From Sphingomonas_R arantia (GTDB taxonomy: Bacteria; Pseudomonadota; Alphaproteobacteria; Sphingomonadales; Sphingomonadaceae), in assembly GCF_042682045.1 (NCBI RefSeq), contig NZ_JBHUGS010000005.1, positions 248,001 to 312,000 of the forward strand: 64,000 bases of DNA, given 5' to 3'. Shown in pieces: positions 26,928-36,400 of the stretch. Each line of letters begins with the position of its first letter. The stretch's first letter is position 1. A program made the position numbers and the translations under genes. The notes under the pieces are model-generated. The model was not told the origin of the DNA, did not search any database, and was given only the letters and a program-made list of their open reading frames with translations.

Positions 26928-28303
26928 GCCGCCACCTGCAACGCATGGCGCACCGCGGCGATCAGGTCCGCCGCGGTCATGCCGTCACCCTCGCGCAGCA
27001 CCGCATCGTCACCGACCAGCGCCGCCGCGTTCGCCGCATTGGCCAGCGACCGCCGCCCCTCCGCCACGCGCCCCTCACCCATCAACTGCCGCCCGAGCAG
27101 GTAATGCGCCATCGCGAAGTCGCCATCCAGATACAACGCCCGGCGATACCCGCGCTCCGCCACCGACGCCTGCCCCAGCGCCGCCGCCGCCAGCGCCCCC
27201 AGATAATGCGCCACCGGATCGCGCGGTATCGCCGCCACCGCCGCCTCGGCCTGTGCCAGCGCGGCCGCCGCATCGTCCGTCGACAGGTACCGCCGCACCG
27301 CATCCAGCCGGTCGTCTCCAACGACTACCGCCGGCGCGATGAACTGCGCCACCTTGGGCAGCACCTTGGCTACCACCCGCTTCACCGGCTGCACGACGCG
27401 TTGCACCACCGGCACCGGCTGCACCGGGACGGCAACCACCGGCACCACCTCCGCCACGCTGCCCAGCCGCCGATACGCCAGCACTCCGCCGGCATCGACC
27501 GGCGTCGCGACCGCGTTCAGCGCCGGATTGGGCTCGGCATGCCCCAACATCAGATACCCGTCCGGCCGGGTCCGCAGCGCCAGCGCCCCGACCATCGCGG
27601 CCACCACATCCTGCCGGAAATAGATCAGCACGTTGCGGCACAGGATCAGGTCGAACGTGTCCCGCTCCGCCGTCGGCCCGTCCTCCAGCAACGTCATCAT
27701 GTTGTGCCGCGCGAACCGCACCATCGCGCGATATTCTGGCTTCAGCCGGAACCGCGTCCCCTCACCCACGAACAGCGCGCTGCGCTCGCCCGCCGCCATC
27801 GTCCGCAACGCCCAGTCACCGAACAGCCCCGCTCGCGCCACGTCCAGCGCGTCCCCGTCGATATCGGTCCCCAATATCTCGATCTGCCAGTCCGCCAACC
27901 GCGGCCCCAGCAGCCGGTGCAACAGAATCGCGATCGAATATGGCTCCGCCCCGGTCGAACAGCCGACCGACCAGATCCGCAACCGCCGGTCGCCCCCGCG
28001 CCGCGCGATCAGCGCCGGCAGGACCGTCTGACGCATCGCCTCGAACTGCTCGCTGAACCGGAAGAAGAACGTCTCGTTGATCGTGACCGCGCTTTCGATC
28101 CGCGCCCACTCGTCCGCCGCCGCATCGTCCAGCCGCCGAGCATAGTCCCCAACCGTCGCGATCCCCAGCACCGCCATCCGGTCCGCCACCCGCTCCCACA
28201 GCTGGTCGTCCTTATCGGCATAATAATGATGCCCGGTCCGCGCGATCACGCGCGTCTTCAACGTCGCGAACGCCGCCGCGTCGCCCGGTGTAAGCGCCTT
28301 CAT
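26924..28303 (-). CDS. CheR methyltransferase with C-terminal TPR tail (WspC-like)
   Basis: SAM-dependent methyltransferase that modifies receptor glutamates, 459 residues from ATG 28303. An N-terminal helical part (INETFFFRFSEQFEAM) precedes the SAM fold (SVGCSTGAEPYSIA, ILGTDIDGDAL, DLILCRNVLIYF). After a Val/Pro-rich linker (about 300-345) come tetratricopeptide-like helices (about 350-430), as in WspC and FrzF. Overlaps both neighbouring cheW genes. The TPR tail usually binds other members of the array. Confidence 0.94.
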   Translation of the reverse strand: MKALTPGDAAAFATLKTRVIARTGHHYYADKDDQLWERVADRMAVLGIATVGDYARRLDDAAADEWARIESAVTINETFFFRFSEQFEAMRQTVLPALIARRGGDRRLRIWSVGCSTGAEPYSIAILLHRLLGPRLADWQIEILGTDIDGDALDVARAGLFGDWALRTMAAGERSALFVGEGTRFRLKPEYRAMVRFARHNMMTLLEDGPTAERDTFDLILCRNVLIYFRQDVVAAMVGALALRTRPDGYLMLGHAEPNPALNAVATPVDAGGVLAYRRLGSVAEVVPVVAVPVQPVPVVQRVVQPVKRVVAKVLPKVAQFIAPAVVVGDDRLDAVRRYLSTDDAAAALAQAEAAVAAIPRDPVAHYLGALAAAALGQASVAERGYRRALYLDGDFAMAHYLLGRQLMGEGRVAEGRRSLANAANAAALVGDDAVLREGDGMTAADLIAAVRHALQVAA

Positions 28304-28785
28304 GCCCACTCCCGCGCCCGCCGCGCCGCATCCGCGGTCAACGCATCGATCCGCGCTGCCGCCCCGTCCGCCAGCAGCCGCGGCACAGACAGGACATGCG
28401 CTTGGCCCTCGCCCGCATCGACCATCCCGGTCACGCACCCGCGATACGACGCATCGTCCGCCACCGGCCGCACCACCGCATCGCGCACGATCTCCGCCGC
28501 CCGGTCCACCAGCAGGCACGGCGCACCCGCCCCCCGCACACGCACCAGATGCGCATACAGGTCGACCGCCGCGCCCTCCGCGGCGTCCCCATCGAACAGC
28601 AAGGCGGGCGACAACACCGCCACCGTCTCGCCGCGCACCATCACGAACCCAACCAGCGGCCGCGGAATCGTCGGCGGCCGCCACAACGGCACGATCGGCA
28701 GGATCTCCGCCACGTCCGACAGCGCCAGCGCGAACCGCACCGGCCCCACCTCGCAGATCAGCATCGATGGTCCCGCCCCGTCCAT
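28300..28785 (-). CDS. CheW-like adaptor protein, first gene of the operon
   Basis: A 161-residue CheW domain (LICEVGPVRFALALSDVAEILPI, then VGFVMVRGETVAVLSPALLF). Corresponds to WspB by position. It opens an operon in which nine genes run to 17423 with gaps of at most five bases. The 44 bp before it, up to the convergently read-through lyase gene, holds no obvious terminator or strong promoter; the promoter was not identified. Confidence 0.9.
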   Translation of the reverse strand: MDGAGPSMLICEVGPVRFALALSDVAEILPIVPLWRPPTIPRPLVGFVMVRGETVAVLSPALLFDGDAAEGAAVDLYAHLVRVRGAGAPCLLVDRAAEIVRDAVVRPVADDASYRGCVTGMVDAGEGQAHVLSVPRLLADGAAARIDALTADAARRAREWA

Positions 28786-28829
28786 GCCTCCCGGCTATCG
28801 AAGCGGCCCCGACCCGTCAAACGGATGTC

Positions 28830-29927
28830 TCACGTCCAGTACAGGATCCGCGCCTGTGGCAGGACGCGCGCGATCGTCGTCTCGAAAAACCCGCGCAGCG
28901 CCCGCATCGTGCCGGCGTCGTACACGAACTTCACCGACCCGAATTTCGTCCGCTTCTCCGCCCGCCCGTCAGGCCCCATGTCGAGCGCCGACCCCGGATA
29001 CCACGTCTCCAGCACCGCCTTCGATCCCGGCGTATAACGATGCGTGATCAGCTCGATCGTCAGGTCCGGGTCCGGCAACCCGGCCAGCGCATCGGCGACG
29101 TCTTCGATCAGTTGACCATAAGCCCGCTCCCACCCGTCCGCCGCAATGATCGGCGCGATCGTCAGCCCGATCTTGTATCCCGCCTCCGCCATGCGGCGCA
29201 GCGCCACCAACCGCGCCGCGACCGCACTCGTGCCCCCCTCGAACCGCGCATAGCCCGCCGGATTGACCGACGCCCGCATCCGCGTCCGCCCGCGATGCTC
29301 CAGGTCCAGCAACGGCCCGACCGCATCGTACTTCGTCGTGAAGCGCAGCTGCGCATCCGCCTCCCAAGCCCCGAACGCGGAGATCAGAGCGGACAGCGAC
29401 CCCGTCGCCGGCTCGATCCCCAGCGGATCGGTGTAGCATGACGCCTCGAACGTCGTCCCCTCGTCCATCCGCCGCACGGACCGCGACGTCACCTGCCCGC
29501 GCCCCAGATACTCCGGCAGCCCGCCCATGATTTCGTCCAAATTGGCATAGGCCCGCACGATCGGCGGCCCCTTCAGCGACCCGGCCAGATAACAATATCC
29601 GCAATGCGCCGGGCACCCCTCGGCCAAATCGACGCGCCAGTCCGCACTCGGCGCGATCGGCTGCAGTTTGCGCTTCGACGGCGGCGCCACGACCACCGCC
29701 AGCGTCGCCTTCGCCTCGGCATAGGCGCGCCGCGCATCGTCGGGCAGGTCCAGCGCCAGCCGATCGCCCGGCAACTCGACCACCACCGACCCCAGCGCCA
29801 GCGCCCGCGCCGCGATCGCCCGGCCATGTGCAAACTCGCGCGCACTCCGCGTGATCAGCACCCGCTTCGGCCGCCAGACCTTCCCCGCCGGCTCCGCGTC
29901 CCCAACTGTCTCGATCCGCGTCGCCAT
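28830..29927 (-). CDS. Spore photoproduct lyase-like radical SAM protein
   Basis: A 365-residue radical SAM protein with the SPL-type cluster motif CPAHCGYC (Cys105, Cys109, Cys112; CX3CX2C). FEASCYTDP contains Cys164, at the place of the H-donor cysteine of Bacillus SPL. The start is ATG 29927 with a run of G directly upstream. SPL repairs a spore-specific thymine dimer, but this organism should not form spores. The family is known in alphaproteobacteria under the label SPL family protein, with no proven substrate. Read as an enzyme of DNA or nucleotide repair only with caution. Confidence 0.85.
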   Translation of the reverse strand: MATRIETVGDAEPAGKVWRPKRVLITRSAREFAHGRAIAARALALGSVVVELPGDRLALDLPDDARRAYAEAKATLAVVVAPPSKRKLQPIAPSADWRVDLAEGCPAHCGYCYLAGSLKGPPIVRAYANLDEIMGGLPEYLGRGQVTSRSVRRMDEGTTFEASCYTDPLGIEPATGSLSALISAFGAWEADAQLRFTTKYDAVGPLLDLEHRGRTRMRASVNPAGYARFEGGTSAVAARLVALRRMAEAGYKIGLTIAPIIAADGWERAYGQLIEDVADALAGLPDPDLTIELITHRYTPGSKAVLETWYPGSALDMGPDGRAEKRTKFGSVKFVYDAGTMRALRGFFETTIARVLPQARILYWT

Positions 29928-30046
29928 CCCCCCTGAACGCTCGCCGCCCGCAACGGTGCCGCGCCATCTCCGCCCGCGGGATGGCAATCGCGCGCCCATC
30001 CCGCTACCCGTGCCAAAACCGCCGCAACACCCGGACCCAGCTGACC

Positions 30047-30466
30047 ATGCCCGAACCGCTCAAGCTCTTCTTCGACGGCGGCTGCCGCCCCAATCCCGGC
30101 CGCATGTCCGTCGCCGTGTTCGCGCGCGGCATCCCCTATGTCGATCTCGACAAGGGCACCGGCGACAACAGCGACGCCGAATGGCTCGCCCTCATCCACG
30201 CGATGGAGGTCGCCCGCACGCTCGGCGCGACCGACCTCGTCCTGCTCGGCGATTCGATGCTGGTGGTGACGCAGGCGACCGGCAAGGCCAAGTGCCGCAG
30301 CCCCGAACTGCGCGCCCACCTCGCCCGCTTCGAGGAACTCAAGACCCACTTCACCCGCCTTCGCATCCGCCACACCGGCCGCACCAGCAACCTCGCCGGC
30401 ATTGCCCTCGAACGCGCGCTCGATGCGGAGGCCGCGCTCGCCCACCGGGCGGAGATCACCGGATGA
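30047..30466 (+). CDS. RNase H-like (RVT_3) protein
   Basis: A 139-residue protein with the RNase H fold: LFFDGGCRPNPG gives the first catalytic Asp (about residue 9), AEWLALIHAMEVA the Glu-bearing helix and VLLGDSMLVV the third acidic residue. It lacks the basic handle of E. coli RNase HI, as do the short archaeal-like members. ATG 30047 was chosen because the domain begins within ten residues. It overlaps the following cyclophilin gene by ATGA. Activity is likely to be RNA-DNA hybrid cleavage, not proven. Confidence 0.82.
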   Translation: MPEPLKLFFDGGCRPNPGRMSVAVFARGIPYVDLDKGTGDNSDAEWLALIHAMEVARTLGATDLVLLGDSMLVVTQATGKAKCRSPELRAHLARFEELKTHFTRLRIRHTGRTSNLAGIALERALDAEAALAHRAEITG

Positions 30467-31059
30467 TCCGCCGCACGCTCCTCACCGGCGCAGTCGCCGC
30501 ACTCCTCACCGCGACGCTCGCCCCCGCCAAGGCACCCCCCGGGCCGGCCAAGGTGCGCGTGCGGATCGACACCACCGTCGGCTCGATGATCGTCGCGCTC
30601 GATCGCGCCCACGCCCCGATCACGACCGAGAATTTCCTGAAGTACGTCGACGAGAAACGCTTCATCGGCACCGCCTTCTACCGCGCCAGCCGCGCCGGCA
30701 AGGATCGCGGCCTGATCCAGGGCGGCACGCGCAACGCCGCCAACCGAACCTTGCCGCCGATCGCCCACGAACCGACCAGCCGCACCGGCCTGCGCCACGT
30801 CACCGGCACCATCTCGATGTCGCGCGAGAAACCCGGCAGCGCGACCGGCGACTTCTTCATCACCGTCGGCACGATGCCCGGCTACGACGCCAAGGGCAAA
30901 AACCTCGGCTTCGCCGCCTTCGGCCAGGTCGTCGCCGGCATGACCACCGTCCGCCGCATCCTGAACGCCCCCACCACCAAGTTCAGCGGCTACGAAGGCA
31001 TGCGCAACCAGATGATCACCGCCCCGATCATTATTACGGGCACCACGCGAGTGAAGTGA
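30463..31059 (+). CDS. Peptidyl-prolyl cis-trans isomerase, cyclophilin type, exported
   Basis: A 198-residue cyclophilin with an N-terminal signal peptide (MIRRTLLTGAVAALLTATLA). The domain shows ITTENFLKYV, FIGTAFYRA, LIQGG, TGTISMSR, GSATGDFFITVG and FAAFGQVVAGM. The TGTISMSR segment and the divergent FYRASR differ from the usual FHRVI and GTLSMAR/MAN patterns but keep the Arg-bearing position. Expected to act in the periplasm on folding of secreted proteins. Coupled to the RNase H-like gene by ATGA, without evident functional link. Confidence 0.9.
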   Translation: MIRRTLLTGAVAALLTATLAPAKAPPGPAKVRVRIDTTVGSMIVALDRAHAPITTENFLKYVDEKRFIGTAFYRASRAGKDRGLIQGGTRNAANRTLPPIAHEPTSRTGLRHVTGTISMSREKPGSATGDFFITVGTMPGYDAKGKNLGFAAFGQVVAGMTTVRRILNAPTTKFSGYEGMRNQMITAPIIITGTTRVK

Positions 31060-31140
31060 CACTTAAACCCGCCATGGTTTACCAGGACACGTAACCGTCG
31101 CGCGTCGATCAACTAATTTCGCTCCGGATCGTCCACGAGT

Positions 31141-31962
31141 TCAAACTCGCTCTTCGTCTCCACGTCCGCCCGCGTGGTGCGACTTGGAGGTTGCCCAGGG
31201 CGGCGGCCCGAACCGGAGTGGGTCGACATCCGCACCCGGCGATCCTTCCGTGACCGCACGATACACCGCCAGTCCCACCGGGCTGAATGCGATCGCGTTG
31301 ATCGCGATCTGCGTCGACACCAAACTTCCCAGTCCCCAGAACCACGCCGGATGGATGCGGCCACGCGCGCGGACATCGTGGATCATGCCCGCCAACGGAA
31401 ACAACAGGATGACCGCGAAAACCGCTTCGCCTGCGAAAGGCATAAGCAAGGGGCTGGGGATGATGCGACCGATCGCCGGCCCGAGCAGGATCGCCATGCC
31501 GCAAAACATCAGACGCCGGTGCCAGAGCGTCCGCCGCCGCAGCACGATCGCAGCCGTGGCCAACCCGGCAAAGACATAGAGCGACAAGGGATTCATCACG
31601 ACAAAGTAAGCGGGTTGAAAGAAGAACGGCACCCGCACCGTCCGTGCCGCCTCGATCGTCACAAACGTCCCCATCACGAGCATTGCCGGGATCCAGACGA
31701 TCGCGATCCATCCAAGTCGGCGATGCAAACCAATCCATTCCGGACCGGCGAGGAAATTCTGCGCCGCGTAGATCACCGTCCAGCCGAAAAAGACGAGAGC
31801 GTGGACGTGGAGAAATATCGGAACGGCAAACGTCGACCGACCCATCGCTAATTGAAGCGAAAACCCGCTAAATACCAACAACGTCATAACGATAGCGGAT
31901 CGAATGAAGAATCGATGTTCGCGATCGATGCTTGCTATTCGTGGTGATGCGACGGTTGCCAT
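31141..31962 (-). CDS. Polytopic membrane protein of unknown function
   Basis: A 273-residue protein with seven predicted helices (for instance AIVMTLLVFSGFSLQLAMG and LYVFAGLATAAIVL). HVHALVFFGWTVIYAAQNF and LHRRLGWIAIVW form a recurrent pattern of uncharacterised sphingomonad membrane proteins; the histidines could bind heme but that is a guess. ATG 31962 follows a G-rich site and is preferred to ATG 31995. Base composition here and in the flanks is less GC-rich than elsewhere in the window. Convergent with the cyclophilin gene. Confidence 0.75.
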   Translation of the reverse strand: MATVASPRIASIDREHRFFIRSAIVMTLLVFSGFSLQLAMGRSTFAVPIFLHVHALVFFGWTVIYAAQNFLAGPEWIGLHRRLGWIAIVWIPAMLVMGTFVTIEAARTVRVPFFFQPAYFVVMNPLSLYVFAGLATAAIVLRRRTLWHRRLMFCGMAILLGPAIGRIIPSPLLMPFAGEAVFAVILLFPLAGMIHDVRARGRIHPAWFWGLGSLVSTQIAINAIAFSPVGLAVYRAVTEGSPGADVDPLRFGPPPWATSKSHHAGGRGDEERV

Positions 31963-32140
31963 CGGCTTGCCCCCCAACGTACCGATGAGGGGCATAGCAC
32001 GAATTACGGGGCGCTTGAACTCGTTCGGTACACCAGCCTGTTGTGCATCGCTAAAATGCTCGGACTGTTGGCGAAAATCTTCGGCTCAACCCTCACCGAC
32101 GTCGTCTAGCGGTAATCGGCACCAAGTCATCCAGCTTACT

Positions 32141-33301
32141 TCAAAACCCGTCCGGCATCTCCACCGGACCCACCACATCGCGATACCGCGCAATCGCATA
32201 ACGATCGGTCATCCCCGCGATAAAGTCCGCCACGTGCCGCCCCCGGCCCGGTTCGTCCGCGGGCAACCGCTCGCGCCAGCCGTCGGGCAGCAGCGCGGGG
32301 TCGGCCCGGTACACCGCGGCCAGCCCGGCCACCACCGCGCGCGCCTGTTCCGCCACCGCCAGCTGGTGCGGATGATGGTACAGCTCAGCATACATGTAGC
32401 GCTTGAACGCGCGCTCCTCGGCCGCCATCGCGTCGGAGAAGCCGATCAGCGCGCGCCCCGCCTGCCGCACCGCGTCGGCATCGCGCGGGTCCGCCTCCGC
32501 GATCCGCGCGCGGCTCGTCGCGATCAGGTCGTTCACCATCCGCCCGATCTGTTCCCGCACCAGCTCCGCGATGCGGCGCTCCGGCGGCAGATCCGCCAGC
32601 CGCTCGCAGACCGCCGCCCAGCCCGGCCTCACCAGCGGTTGCGCCACCAGTGCGTCCAGATCGATCAGCCCGGCGCGCAACCCGTCGTCGATGTCGTGAT
32701 TGTCGTACGCGATGTCGTCCGCGATCGCCGCCACCTGCGCCTCCAGGCTCGGCCAGCTTTCCAGCTCCAGCGGCATCTCCGCATCCGCCGCCGCCAGCGC
32801 CCAGTTCGGGTGCCGCACCGGGCCGTTATGCTTGGCCAGCCCCTCCAGCGTCTCCCAGCTCAGGTTCAAGCCCGCCCAGCGCGGATAGGGGCTCTCGATC
32901 GCGGTCAGGATGCGCAGCGTGTGGGCGTTGTGCTCGAACCCGCCGACGTCCATCGTCGCGGCCTTCAACGCATCCTCGCCGGCATGGCCGAACGGCGGAT
33001 GGCCGATATCGTGCGCCAGGCACAGCGCCTCCGTCAGGTCCTCGTTCAGCCCCAGCACGCGCGCGATCGTCCGGCCGATCTGCGCCACCTCCAGGCTATG
33101 CGTCAGTCGGACGCGGAAATGGTCGCCGTCGGGCGCCACGAACACCTGCGTCTTGTGGCGCAACCGCCGGAACGCGATCGAATGGACGATGCGGTCGCGA
33201 TCACGCTGGAACGGGTCGCGCTCGCCCCGCGTCCCGCGCTCCTGTTCAACATGGGCACGCCCGCGGCTGGCGTGCGGATCGGCGGCGTAACGGGCTGTCA
33301 T
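32141..33301 (-). CDS. Deoxyguanosinetriphosphate triphosphohydrolase-like protein
   Basis: HD-domain hydrolase of the dGTPase-like type, 386 residues from ATG 33301. Metal ligands are visible as His68 (RLTHSLEVAQ), His97 and Asp98 (LAHDIGHPPFGH), and a later Asp in AIADDIAYDNHDIDD. RDRIVHSIAFRRLRHKTQVF is diagnostic. Expected to cut dNTPs into nucleoside and triphosphate. Located downstream of the SPOR protein gene on the same strand, with 170 bp between them that hold only repeat fragments and a C9 run. Confidence 0.92.
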   Translation of the reverse strand: MTARYAADPHASRGRAHVEQERGTRGERDPFQRDRDRIVHSIAFRRLRHKTQVFVAPDGDHFRVRLTHSLEVAQIGRTIARVLGLNEDLTEALCLAHDIGHPPFGHAGEDALKAATMDVGGFEHNAHTLRILTAIESPYPRWAGLNLSWETLEGLAKHNGPVRHPNWALAAADAEMPLELESWPSLEAQVAAIADDIAYDNHDIDDGLRAGLIDLDALVAQPLVRPGWAAVCERLADLPPERRIAELVREQIGRMVNDLIATSRARIAEADPRDADAVRQAGRALIGFSDAMAAEERAFKRYMYAELYHHPHQLAVAEQARAVVAGLAAVYRADPALLPDGWRERLPADEPGRGRHVADFIAGMTDRYAIARYRDVVGPVEMPDGF

Positions 33302-33471
33302 GCCGCGGCTTTGCCGTGTCCCCCCGCCCCCGTCGACCCCTAAACCCGCCGGCTCAAAGGTTTGACGACATTCCCCAAACCGCCCATCGCCAGCGAAGTC
33401 GAGGGCAGCCAAGACGTCGACGCCCCCCCCCACCGCGACGCTCGGGGAACAACGCCCCGTGAGCCCGCGGT

Positions 33472-36400
33472 CTAGCGCACGGGCAGCTTCTCCACCGCCT
33501 GCCCCGCCGGACTGGTGTAGGTGAACGCGTTGATCCCGGCACCGCTCGCCTTGTTCACGAACGCCTGCGCCTCGCTGTTCGACCCGAACGGACCGACCAG
33601 CAGGCGATTGGTCGCGCGCAGCGGCGCCGTCCACGCACTCCGCCCGCTCAGCAGCGCGCCATGCTTGGCCTTCAGGGTCCCGTACAGGCTTGGCAACGTC
33701 CCCTTGTTCGCCCCACCCGCGACCTGCACCCAGTAACGCTCGGACGCGCCCTTCGCGGATTTCGCCGCCCCCTTCGCGCTATCGCCCTTGTCCGCCGCGG
33801 CCAGCTTCGCCTTCTGCGCCTTCGTCAGGCTCGCAACCGTCACGGCGCCCTTCGTCCGGATGCCCAGCGTGGTCTTCTCCGCCGCGGTCAGCACCGGCGC
33901 ATCGTCATCGCCCTTGTCCGCCGCCGTCAGCTTGGCCTTCTGCGCCTTCGTCAGGCTCGCAACCGTCACCGCACCCTTCGTGCGGATGCCGAGCGTTGCC
34001 TTCTGCGCCGCCGTCAGCACCGCCGCGTCGCTGTCCGACGTGTCCGCGGCGGCCAGCTTCGCCTTCTGCGCCTTGGTCAGACTGGCGACCGTCACCACGC
34101 TCTTCGACCGAAGACCAAGCGTCGCCTTCTCCGCAGCCGTCAGCACCGGGGCGTCGTCAGGCTTGTCCGCCGCCGCCAACTTCGCCTTTTGCGCGCGGGT
34201 CAGGCTCGCGACTGTAACATCGCCCTTCGTCCGGATCCCCAGCGTCGTCTTCTCGGCCGCCGTCAGCACCGGCGCATCCGACTCCGCGCTATCCGCCGCC
34301 GCCAGCTTGGCCTTCTGCGCCCGCGTCAGGCTCGAAACCTTCACTGCCGCCTTCGTCCGGATGCCCAGCGTCGTCTTCTCAGTGGCGGTCAACACGGGCG
34401 CTTCGGCCTCGGCCTTCTCCGCCGCGGCCAGCTTCGCCTTCTGAACCCGCGTTAGGCTGGCGACCGTGACGGCCCCCTTCGTCCTGATTCCCAGCGTCGC
34501 CTTCTCCGCCGCCGTCAGCACGGGCCCCGTCACCCGCGCCGGCACGACCGGATCAGCCACGACCGGCCGCGTGACCGGAACCGCCGGCGTCGGTGCAACC
34601 CGCGCCGGCGCAGCTGCAGGAGGCGCCACGACCGCCTGACCAGTCGCGGCGGGCGCCGCCCGCGTCGCCCCCGGGCCAGCCGTTACCATCGGCACGACAT
34701 CCGGCGAAGCCCCAGCCTGCGCCGAAACCGACGTAGCCGGCCCCGCCGCCTGCGACGGCACCGCAGCCACCATCGCAGTCTGGACCACGCCCGCATCACG
34801 CACCGGCCCCACCAAAGTCGCCGTCGCCGTCGCCGACGCGCGGTTCAAGGCCGCCGCACTGGTCGGAGCCTCCGATGTCGCGGCACCACTATTTGCGCTA
34901 ACTGCGGGGGTGGGAGCCGCTGCCGTCCCCATAACCGGCGCGGTCGCAACCGTCGCAGCTGCTGCGCTCGGCCCTGCCGCGACCCTCACGGCAGGCTTCG
35001 TCGAAGCGGCGCCGCCCGCCGCCGCGAGACTTCCCCCGCCCGCCCCCGCCTGCGATGCAGCTTGCCCACTGCTCGGCACGGCGGCCGTCGATGCAACCGG
35101 TGCCCCCGACGCCATCGCGACCGTCTCACCTGAGGGACGTTCAACGCCAGCACCCGAAACCACTGCACCAGCCGTCACCGGCGTCGCGCGCTGCGCGCTG
35201 ACGGTCGATGCGGACCCAGGCGTGGCAACGCTCGAAGCGCCAGTTCGGGGCATAACGCTCCCCGCAACGCCGCCGGAAGCCGCCGCAGCTTCGCCGTTCT
35301 GCGCGACCGCGGCCGTTGTAGCCGAACCAACCGCCCCCGGCGCCGCCACCGCGCTTGGCTGTATCCGCGCTCCGACGTTGCCGGCAGCCGCAGTCCCGGC
35401 CGTCAGGTTTTGCGAAGCAGTCGGCGTCGAGGTCGCCACCCGCACCGCACCGGCCGTCGCCGACGCAACCTGCCCCGAACCCGCAACGGGCGCGGCGCCC
35501 ATCGACGCGGCGGATGCACGGTTCAACGCCGCGCTGCTCGTCGACCCGCCGCGCACCGCACCCGGCGTCACCGAACCAGAAGCCGGCCGCGCCACCGCAG
35601 CGCCCTGACCGAACGCCTGCCCGGTCGGGGTCAGCGCCTGTCCGACCGCCCGCGCCGCCGGTGTCGCATCCGCCATCTGCGTGCCCGCCGGCCGCCGCAC
35701 CGCCGGGAAGCGCCCGAAATGCACCGCCGCCGCTTTCTCGCTCGCATCCAGCGCGCCCAGCCGTTGCAGGTACGGCGTCATCGCTGCCGCCTGCGTCGGG
35801 ATCATCAGCTGGTTCGCGCGCTTCACCGCCCCCGCCGGATCGCCCGTCATCGCCAGCACGAACGTCGCCGCGCGCCACGCCGCCTTGTCCTGCTTGCGCA
35901 GCAACGGGTCGAGGATCTTCATCGCCCCTGCCCGATCGCCACCGATCGCGGTCGACAGCGCCAGCCGCCGCGTGATCTCGTCATCCTTGCGCAACGCCAG
36001 CGCCGCGCGATAATCCGCCTGTGCCAACCGGTTCTGCCCGCGCAGATCATAGGCCAGCCCGCGATCGCCGCCGATCTCGCCCACCGGCACACCCGCCGCG
36101 ATCGCCTGATCGAACAGCCGCAGCGCCTGGCGCGGCTGCTCCTGCTGCACCGCGGACGCCGCCAGCCCGGCCTTCACCCTCCCGTTGGTCGGCGACACGC
36201 CCTCCGCCCGCCCAAAGAATCCGATCGCCGCATTGGCATCGCCCATCGCCAGCGCCGCCTTCCCCGCACCCAGCAACGCCTCCAGGTTGCGCGGATCGAC
36301 CGACAGCATGCGCAGATACTTGTTGAGCAACGTCGATGGATCGTTCGGATCACGCTCCAGCGTCAGCGTCCCCGGCGGAAAGCTCGGCTCACCCTGCGCC

